Both the position numbers and the translations under genes were made by a program. Under the pieces are notes generated by a model. It did not search any database and was not told the origin of the DNA. It saw nothing but the letters and a program-made list of their open reading frames with translations. This document shows, piece after piece, positions 6,329 through 11,986 of a stretch of DNA of 11,986 nt; the stretch's first letter is position 1; each line of letters starts with the position of its first letter. Origin of the DNA: an uncultured Lachnospiraceae bacterium (GTDB lineage: Bacteria > Bacillota > Clostridia > Lachnospirales > Lachnospiraceae); NCBI GenBank assembly GCA_947175775.1, contig CAMWNY010000032.1:1-11986 (forward strand), in the 5' to 3' direction.

Positions 6329-7125
6329 CTTTTTGTGTCTCCTTTCTCAATACGGCGCTGTCTCGCTGCCTCATACATTAATATAGAAGACGCCACTGCC
6401 GCGTTTAGCGACTCCACCTGTCCGCTCATCGGAATTTTAATGTAATGATCCGCCATATCGGCTGTTTCACGCTTTAATCCGTTTGCCTCGTTTCCTATTA
6501 AGAACGCCGTCGGTTCTGTATAATCCTGCAAATCATAATCCGTGCTTTCGTCCAAATGTGCCGCGTACACTGTCGCACCGCCTGCCTTCAAATCCGTTAC
6601 CGCCTTTAAAATATCATCCGTTATTACAAATGGAACCCTGTAAATTGACCCCATCGTGGAGCGTATCACTTTCGGATTAAAAATATCAACCGTATTTTTT
6701 GTCATAATCACGCCGTCAACGCCTGCTCCCTCTCCTGCACGCAGGATTGTACCCAAATTCCCCGGATCCTGCAAATCTTCAAGAACCAAAAATAACATGT
6801 GCTTTTTAGATTGTCCCAGTAAATTCTCCAGCCGGTATTGGGGCATTTTCATTACGCACAGTACACCTTGCGGTGTCTGTGTGTCCGATATTTTACGGAA
6901 AACCTCATCGGAAACCGTTTCACAATACACCTGTTTTTTATTTTCAAATGCGTTTTTTTCCAAAAAACTCTCCGATACATAAACCTCACGTATCCACTCC
7001 GCAGGCGCCTCCTGAAACATCTTAGCACCCTCAACGAGAAAAACGCCCTCCTCATATCTTGCCTTTGACTTTTGTCCCAAGATGACAAGCCGTTTGACCT
7101 TTGCATTTGCCGTGCTTGTAATCAC
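6325..7125 (-). CDS. TrmH/SpoU-family RNA 2'-O-methyltransferase, GTG start
   Basis: This 266-residue SPOUT-class methyltransferase uses S-adenosylmethionine to methylate a ribose in rRNA or tRNA. The N-terminal 100 residues form the substrate-binding part (opening ITSTANAKVKRL, as in YsgA-type proteins). Motif 1 is DPGNLGTILRAGEGAG (120-135; N123, R129), motif 2 GNEANGL (211-217; E213) and motif 3 IPMSGQVESLNAAVAS (231-246; N241). All three are intact. The target nucleotide cannot be told from sequence. The start is GTG at 7125: an AAGGGGG site lies 10 nt upstream and the opening matches the family. The nearby ATG at 7132 is in another frame and only 3 nt from that site. It begins 19 bp after ktrA and overlaps proC by 4 bp. 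Confidence 0.93.
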   Translation of the reverse strand: MITSTANAKVKRLVILGQKSKARYEEGVFLVEGAKMFQEAPAEWIREVYVSESFLEKNAFENKKQVYCETVSDEVFRKISDTQTPQGVLCVMKMPQYRLENLLGQSKKHMLFLVLEDLQDPGNLGTILRAGEGAGVDGVIMTKNTVDIFNPKVIRSTMGSIYRVPFVITDDILKAVTDLKAGGATVYAAHLDESTDYDLQDYTEPTAFLIGNEANGLKRETADMADHYIKIPMSGQVESLNAAVASSILMYEAARQRRIEKGDTKR

Positions 7126-7144
7126 CGTCCATTATCCCCCTTTA

Positions 7145-7819
7145 CTAATTCGCGAAATGGTTTCTGTTCTGTTGGATAAGATTCTCCGCCACCTCGTTTG
7201 CCGCCATAATCATCAGATGATCCCTGTCCTTAATTACATAATCCGCCGAAGGCATCAGACTAATCTCCGTCGCGTTCTTTTTCTTAATCGCCAATATGGA
7301 AATCTTGTATCTCGCGGCTATATCCGACTCCCTAATCGTCTTTCCCACCCATTCCTTCAATGGTGACATCTCATAAATACCAAAGTTTCCGGGAAGATCA
7401 ATATAGTCAAAAATATTGTCAAAGCTGTATTTTTCCGCCCATTTCTGCGCAATATCCTTATCCGGATAAATCACCTCATCCGCACCGTTTCGAAGCAGGA
7501 ATTTTGCCTGCACATCCCTTGTCGCCTTGCTGATGACACGCTTTGCTCCAAGCTCCTTTAGCAGACTGGTAATCTCCAAACTGCTTTGGAAATTCGTCCC
7601 AATGCAAACAAACACCACATCAAAGTTTGCAATGCCGACGCTTCTTAGAACCTCTTCCTTGGTACAGTCCCCAATCTTTGTGCTGGTTGCAAGAGGCACC
7701 ATATCCTCCACTTTCTCCTCAAACTGGTCCATAATCATTACATCATGCCCGTTATCCAAAAAATCCTGCGCCAAATGGTGTCCAAAGCGCCCCATTCCGA
7801 TAATTAATATTGATTTCAT
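7145..7819 (-). CDS. ktrA: KtrA/TrkA-type RCK regulatory subunit of potassium uptake
   Basis: This 224-residue cytosolic protein is the nucleotide-gated ring of a K+ transporter. The N-terminal RCK/Rossmann domain has GMGRFG (8-13) and an acidic D31 at the end of strand 2, typical of NAD(H)/ATP/ADP-binding RCK domains. The RCK_C domain is at about 140-215. One RCK unit fits KtrA rather than the duplicated E. coli TrkA of about 458 residues. The ATG at 7819 is chosen because GGAGG lies 6 nt upstream and the Rossmann strand follows at once. The frame stays open to 7936, but that extension would overlap ktrB by 100 bp. It begins 17 bp after ktrB, its channel partner. Confidence 0.93.
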   Translation of the reverse strand: MKSILIIGMGRFGHHLAQDFLDNGHDVMIMDQFEEKVEDMVPLATSTKIGDCTKEEVLRSVGIANFDVVFVCIGTNFQSSLEITSLLKELGAKRVISKATRDVQAKFLLRNGADEVIYPDKDIAQKWAEKYSFDNIFDYIDLPGNFGIYEMSPLKEWVGKTIRESDIAARYKISILAIKKKNATEISLMPSADYVIKDRDHLMIMAANEVAENLIQQNRNHFAN

Positions 7820-7836
7820 ACTGAACCTCCCTGTCG

Positions 7837-9198
7837 TTACCCTACAATAATCTTTTCCTGCGGTTCGCGCACATGGTTCGTCGAGGGCTTCTTTGCAAGA
7901 ACCAGCGCAAACGATAAGCTGCCAAGCCTGCCGCAATACATCAGCACCGCCACAATCAGCTTGGAAATCACGCCAAGCTCCCTTGTTATACCCGTCGTCA
8001 TACCCACCGTGTTGATTGCGGAGAGCACCTCAAACACCACATCCGGCATCGGAATTGTCGGCTGAAGCGCCATAATCGCACAAGCCGCGCCAAATGCAAG
8101 CGAAAAATTGATAACTACAACCGCGTTTGCTTTTCTCACCACATCTGACGAAAGCCTTCTGCCAAACAGATTAATATCCTCCCTGTTGCGGATCATCGCC
8201 ACGGCATAGAACAACAGTACGACCATTGTCGTCGTCTTCGCACCGCCTGCCGTAGAACCCGGACTGCCGCCGATAAACATCAGCAGCATTGTCAAAAGTG
8301 TTCCTGCGTTGGACATCGCGCCGGTGTCCACAGTGTTAAACCCCGCCGTTCGCGGTGTAACGGACGCAAACAATGCGCCCAGCAGCTTTTCAATAGGCGT
8401 CATTCCCGCAAGAGTCGCATTATTCTCAAAAATCAAGAACAACAGCGTCCCACCCACAGTCAGCGCCAATGTCACCGCCAGCACAATTTTAGTATGCAGC
8501 AAATACTTTTTAAAATGCCATTTATGCTTAAGCACATCGTCCCACACGATAAAACCGATACCGCCAATCAAAATCAGCAGGCAGATGACCACATTTACAA
8601 GAATGTCCCCCTCATAGGAAACCAGCGATGAGTATGCCTCGTCAATCCCCATCAGGTCAAAGCCGCCGTTGCAAAATGCTGAAATCGAATGAAAAATCGA
8701 AAAATATATACCGTTTGCCCAGCCAAAGCGCGGTACAAATCTTGTCGCAAGCAGCAATGCACCGATTCCTTCTATTAAAAATGCACCTTGTACAATTTTT
8801 TTCACAAGCCTTACAACGCCTGCTATCTCCAACGTATTGACACTCTCATGGAGCGTTGCCCGCTCCTGCAGCCCAATCCGGCGCTTTAACAATACCGAAA
8901 TATATACGCCGATTGTCATAAACCCCAGTCCGCCGACCTGTAACATACAAAGGATTACAAGCTGCCCGAACAAAGTCCAATTCTGATACGTATCTGCTGC
9001 CACCAAACCAGTCACGCAGGTTGCCGAGGTTGCCGTAAACAAAGCGGTCAAAATATTTGTGTTCCCTGTCTTTGTGGCAATCGGCAGGGACAGCAAAAGC
9101 GTTCCGATTACAATAATCAGCGCAAATCCAAATGCAATCATTCTTGTGGTGGAATGTCCGCTTTTGGGCATCTGCTTCTTTTTTCTATTGAAAATCAT
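7837..9198 (-). CDS. ktrB: KtrB/TrkH-family potassium-translocating membrane subunit
   Basis: A 453-residue polytopic membrane protein with four M1-P-M2 repeats, the K+ pore of the Ktr/Trk system. The four filter segments are visible with their conserved glycines: ATCVTGL (59-65), FCNGGFD (175-181), TPRTAGFN (281-288) and NTVGMT (396-401). The loop GGSPGSTAGGAKTTT (310-324) is the intramembrane gate of the third repeat. The ATG at 9198 is chosen because AAGGA lies 10 nt upstream and a basic leader (MIFNRKKK) precedes TM1. An in-frame ATG at 9255 would lie inside the pfkA terminator and has no ribosome site. No convincing promoter is seen in the 37 bp between that terminator and the start, so expression may depend on readthrough from pfkA. 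Confidence 0.93.
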   Translation of the reverse strand: MIFNRKKKQMPKSGHSTTRMIAFGFALIIVIGTLLLSLPIATKTGNTNILTALFTATSATCVTGLVAADTYQNWTLFGQLVILCMLQVGGLGFMTIGVYISVLLKRRIGLQERATLHESVNTLEIAGVVRLVKKIVQGAFLIEGIGALLLATRFVPRFGWANGIYFSIFHSISAFCNGGFDLMGIDEAYSSLVSYEGDILVNVVICLLILIGGIGFIVWDDVLKHKWHFKKYLLHTKIVLAVTLALTVGGTLLFLIFENNATLAGMTPIEKLLGALFASVTPRTAGFNTVDTGAMSNAGTLLTMLLMFIGGSPGSTAGGAKTTTMVVLLFYAVAMIRNREDINLFGRRLSSDVVRKANAVVVINFSLAFGAACAIMALQPTIPMPDVVFEVLSAINTVGMTTGITRELGVISKLIVAVLMYCGRLGSLSFALVLAKKPSTNHVREPQEKIIVG

Positions 9199-9235
9199 GA
9201 TGCAAAGTTCCTTTTTTATTTTGATGAACGAAAAC

Positions 9236-9268
9236 AATCCGGAAATGCCAATCAACCACTTCCGGATT
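9236..9268 (-). terminator. Terminator or attenuator between pfkA and ktrB
   Basis: AATCCGGAA (9268-9260 on the minus strand) pairs perfectly with TTCCGGATT (9244-9236) across a 15-nt loop, followed by GTTTTC. It starts 15 bp after the pfkA stop. The U-tract is short, so partial readthrough into ktrB is plausible. Confidence 0.7.
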
Positions 9269-9282
9269 TAAACCTGCCGTAT

Positions 9283-10257
9283 CTATCTTGAAAGCTTTCT
9301 GCAAATGTCATACTGATAATCGTCGATGCCCTTCTTCATGTTCAGGGCTTCCTCAATATCGTAATCGACAAATTTGCCATGTGTATACGCAACAACCCTG
9401 TTTGACTTTCCCTCAAAGAGAAGGTCTGATGCATATGCGCCCATAATCGAAGCATAAAATCTATCCTTACACGTCGGATGACCGCCGCGCTGCAAATAGC
9501 CAAGAATCGTTGCTCTCGTCTCAATACCTGTAGCCGCCTCTATTCGCTTTGCCATTGAAGTAGAGTGTCCGATACCCTCCGCATTCACCACAATGTGATG
9601 CGTTTTTCCTTTTTTACGGCTCCGCACGATATTGTTAATCAGCTCCTGCTCATCAAAATTATATTTCTCAGGAAGGAGAATATCCTCGGCGCCGTTGGCA
9701 ACACCTGTCCAAAGCGCAATATAACCTGCATTCCTTCCCATAACCTCGATAATGGAACAACGCTCGTGGGAAGAAGAAGTATCTCTTACCTTATCAATCG
9801 CTTCCATCGCCGTGTTGATTGCCGTATCAAATCCAATCGTGTACTCCGTACAAGCAATGTCAAGGTCAATCGTACCAGGGACTCCTACTGTATTGATGCC
9901 GTGTCTTGCAAGTGCCTGCGCTCCTCTGTAAGAGCCGTCTCCGCCGATAACCACAAGTCCGTCAATACCGTTCTTGCGGCATAATTCAGCAGCCTGTGCC
10001 TGCACTTCTTCCTCGCGAAACTCCGGACATCTTGCCGTTCCAAGAATTGTTCCGCCTGTGTGAATAATATCCGCTACGCTGTATGCCTCCATATCAACAA
10101 TCTCTTCATTCAGCAATCCGAGATAACCACGCTTAATTCCCTTTACCTTCATCCCGCTCGTAAGCGATTTCCTCACCACCGCACGAATTGCCGCATTCAT
10201 ACCGGGCGCATCTCCGCCGCTTGTCAGCACACCTATTGTTTTAATCTGCTTAGACAT
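9283..10257 (-). CDS. pfkA: ATP-dependent 6-phosphofructokinase
   Basis: Phosphorylates fructose-6-phosphate to fructose-1,6-bisphosphate, the committed step of glycolysis, in the cytosol; usually a tetramer. Length is 324 residues, as for bacterial PfkA. GGDAPGMNA (14-22) and GGDGS (105-109) bind ATP. G108 and G128 (PGTID) mark the ATP type; pyrophosphate enzymes carry Asp and Lys there. The catalytic loop is PGTIDLDI (127-134) with D131 as base. E. coli has TIDND, so N is replaced by L132 here. R166 (SSSHER), MGR (173-175) and QRGG (256-259) of the sugar and effector sites are kept. AGGAGG lies 8 nt before the ATG. dnaE lies upstream, a gene order common in Firmicutes. Confidence 0.97.
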   Translation of the reverse strand: MSKQIKTIGVLTSGGDAPGMNAAIRAVVRKSLTSGMKVKGIKRGYLGLLNEEIVDMEAYSVADIIHTGGTILGTARCPEFREEEVQAQAAELCRKNGIDGLVVIGGDGSYRGAQALARHGINTVGVPGTIDLDIACTEYTIGFDTAINTAMEAIDKVRDTSSSHERCSIIEVMGRNAGYIALWTGVANGAEDILLPEKYNFDEQELINNIVRSRKKGKTHHIVVNAEGIGHSTSMAKRIEAATGIETRATILGYLQRGGHPTCKDRFYASIMGAYASDLLFEGKSNRVVAYTHGKFVDYDIEEALNMKKGIDDYQYDICRKLSR

Positions 10258-10324
10258 GTTTCATACCTCCTGCTTTTAAGCCCACTCACAGGCTCTTAAC
10301 TCACCCTTTCACCGAATCATGTTC

Positions 10325-10353
10325 ATTTTACCCTTTTTTTTCCAAGAATACAA
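10325..10353 (-). promoter_or_regulatory. Candidate pfkA promoter
   Basis: On the minus strand, TTGTAT (10353-10348) and TAAAAT (10330-10325) are 17 bp apart, in the 127-bp dnaE-pfkA gap. The -10 matches 5/6; the -35 matches only TTG. This gives a 5' leader of about 60 nt. No clear dnaE terminator is seen in the gap, so pfkA may also receive readthrough. Confidence 0.5.
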
Positions 10354-10384
10354 TAGAAGTTCCTAAAAATTTGTGAAAAAATTG

Positions 10385-11986
10385 TCAGTTCGCTACTTTT
10401 ACATTCTCTTCCCCAAAAAGCGCCCTCAACCGCTCCATCAGCTCACTATCCGCCTGCACGTTTTTATTTGGCGGAAGTGTCTTTTTCTGATGTGTTTCTT
10501 CTATATAAATAACAACACTGTCTTTCCCTTCGGAATGAAAAATTGCATCGAAAAGCGCAGACTCCTTTTCCACATAACTGTTCATATTTGGAAATTTTAT
10601 CCACACTTTGCGCGGTATGTCGCGAAACGATGTGACTTTCTCACAAATCAGCTTGCCATCGCGCTCTTCTTCTACGCTGACCCTGCCCTGAATAAAAACC
10701 TTATCGTCCTCCATAAGCTGCGCGGAATACTTTTCGTATGCGTTCGGGAACACAATCACCTCCACGCTTCCCACCAAATCTTCAAGTGTGAGAAATGCCA
10801 TAATCTTGTCATTCTTAGTATACTTTATTTTCTTATCCATAATCATACCGCCGATTGTGACCGTTGAACTGTCTTGTATAGGAACAGTGTTTGTTTCCTC
10901 GTCAAGATAAAAATCCGAAGTCTTTGCACTGATATGCTTCTCCCAAAGCGTCTGATATTCCTCCATCGGATGCCCGCTGACATAAAACCCGAGCACCTCT
11001 TTCTCAAAGCTTAAAAGCTGCTCCTTCTCATATTCCCCCACATTGGGCAATCGAATCTCAAGCTCCTCTTTCTGCTCGTCTGAAACAATGTCAAGCAATG
11101 ACATCTGACCTGCCGTAATCCCGCGCTTGCTGTGCGTAATACCTTCCAAAATCTGCGCGTAGACACTCATATGCTGCTTTCTCGTTGCGCCGAAGCTGTC
11201 AAATGCCCCTGCCTTGATAAAGTTTTCTATCGCGCGTTTGTTTACATCATTTCCCTGCGTCCGCTCAATAAAATCCTTTAAACTCTGATAATTTCCGTGT
11301 GCATTGCGCTCTTCCACAATCGCACCTATAATCGGTCTGCCAACATTTTTAATCGCAGTAAGCGCGTAACGTATCGCACCGTTTGACACCGAAAAGCCAA
11401 TCTCGCCCTCATTGATGTCCGGCGGCAGGATTTTAATGCCCATGCTTCTGCAAACCATAATGTATTCCGAAACCTTTGATGAATTATCAATCACCGACGT
11501 TAACAGCGCCGCCATAAATTCCACCGGATAATAGTATTTCAAATATGCCGTCTGATATGCGACAACCGCATAACATGCCGCATGCGATTTGTTGAACGCA
11601 TATTTTGCAAAATCTATCATTGTATCGTAAATATGGTCCGCAACCGCCTCCGGTATCCCGTTTGCCGTACATCCCGGCACTTGCTCCGCTTCGTTTCCGT
11701 GCACAAAATTGGCACGCTCCTGTTCCATGACGGACGCCTTTTTCTTGCTCATGGCACGGCGTACAAGATCGCTTCGTCCCATCGTATATCCGCCCAAATC
11801 ACGCACAATCTGCATAACCTGCTCCTGATACACAATACAGCCGTACGTCGGCGCAAGAATCGGCTCCAGCTGCGGGCACGCGTAAGACACCGCCGCATGA
11901 TTGTTCTTTCCTCGGATATACGCCGGAATAAATTCCATCGGTCCCGGACGATAAAGCGAAATACCCGCAATCACGTCCTCAAGGCT
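10385..11986 (-). CDS. dnaE: DNA polymerase III alpha subunit, C-terminal half (N-terminus beyond window)
   Basis: The frame is open to the right edge, so only the last 533 residues are seen; a full DnaE is about 1150. The visible part opens SLEDVIAGISLYRPGPM, the conserved end of the palm/start of the fingers. It continues with PTYGCIVYQEQVMQI, LVRRAMSKKK and FNKSHAACYAVVAYQTAYLK, all hallmarks of C-family polymerases. A helix-hairpin-helix region (around DVNKRAIENFIKAGAFDSFG) follows, then an OB-fold near the C-terminus (TIGGMIMDKKIKYTKNDKIM...). The PHP domain and main catalytic aspartates lie outside the window. It replicates chromosomal DNA with the beta clamp. A GTG at 11974 is an internal valine, not the start. 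The absence of a PolC-type exonuclease arrangement cannot be checked here. Confidence 0.96.
   Translation of the reverse strand, partial: SLEDVIAGISLYRPGPMEFIPAYIRGKNNHAAVSYACPQLEPILAPTYGCIVYQEQVMQIVRDLGGYTMGRSDLVRRAMSKKKASVMEQERANFVHGNEAEQVPGCTANGIPEAVADHIYDTMIDFAKYAFNKSHAACYAVVAYQTAYLKYYYPVEFMAALLTSVIDNSSKVSEYIMVCRSMGIKILPPDINEGEIGFSVSNGAIRYALTAIKNVGRPIIGAIVEERNAHGNYQSLKDFIERTQGNDVNKRAIENFIKAGAFDSFGATRKQHMSVYAQILEGITHSKRGITAGQMSLLDIVSDEQKEELEIRLPNVGEYEKEQLLSFEKEVLGFYVSGHPMEEYQTLWEKHISAKTSDFYLDEETNTVPIQDSSTVTIGGMIMDKKIKYTKNDKIMAFLTLEDLVGSVEVIVFPNAYEKYSAQLMEDDKVFIQGRVSVEEERDGKLICEKVTSFRDIPRKVWIKFPNMNSYVEKESALFDAIFHSEGKDSVVIYIEETHQKKTLPPNKNVQADSELMERLRALFGEENVKVAN

Noticed and set aside
7820..7936. 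Longer ktrA start overlapping the end of ktrB
   Set aside because: The extra 39 residues lie inside ktrB in another frame and resemble no RCK sequence; GGAGG 6 nt before the ATG at 7819 decides the start.
9199..9255. Longer ktrB start at 9255
   Set aside because: The ATG falls inside the pfkA terminator hairpin and has no ribosome binding site; AAGGA precedes the ATG at 9198.
10258..10324. Possible riboswitch or regulatory hairpin in the pfkA leader
   Set aside because: Only a 4-5 bp stem (AGCC/GGCT) can be drawn and no known riboswitch core is visible.

Overview
All ten genes in this window lie on the minus strand, so it reads from right to left. Gene content and style point to a low-to-mid GC Firmicute of class Clostridia, most likely Lachnospiraceae: dnaE followed directly by pfkA, a KtrAB-type potassium system, an SH3/SleB cell-wall hydrolase, strong GGAGG ribosome binding sites and simple hairpin-plus-U terminators. 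The family assignment is inference from protein style, not a search.

Layout, right to left. (1) 11986-9283: the 3' half of dnaE (replicative polymerase) and pfkA (phosphofructokinase). pfkA has its own promoter candidate in the gap and a terminator just after its stop. (2) 9198-5534: a tight run of ktrB, ktrA, a TrmH/SpoU-type RNA methyltransferase (GTG start) and proC, with gaps of 17 and 19 bp and a 4-bp overlap. It ends at a hairpin at 5428-5452. Potassium uptake and the last step of proline synthesis share this run, which would suit osmotic adaptation. (3) 5276-4083: a secreted SleB-family hydrolase with two SH3 domains. Its AT-rich leader carries repeated TGTAA motifs resembling WalR boxes. 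(4) 4076-3917: a 160-bp palindromic miniature transposable element with 20-bp terminal inverted repeats and an exact 7-bp target duplication. It sits between the hydrolase stop codon and its terminator (3859-3910). (5) 3766 to the left edge: a four-gene operon made of a ribbon-helix-helix regulator (TTG start), an SPFH/Band-7 protein with zinc ribbons at both ends, a four-helix membrane protein, and a zinc-ribbon/TIR/TPR-like protein cut by the edge.

The last operon is the most interesting part. A promoter (TTGCGA-17-TACAAT) with a 14-bp inverted repeat between its -35 and -10 boxes lies just upstream of the regulator, suggesting autorepression. A membrane scaffold (SPFH), a membrane partner and a TIR domain that keeps the glutamate used by NAD-cleaving TIRs suggest a membrane-linked stress or anti-phage module. 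That function is inference: nothing in the sequence proves defence, and the module may continue beyond the left edge.

No tRNA, rRNA, CRISPR array, recognisable riboswitch or full-length insertion sequence was seen.
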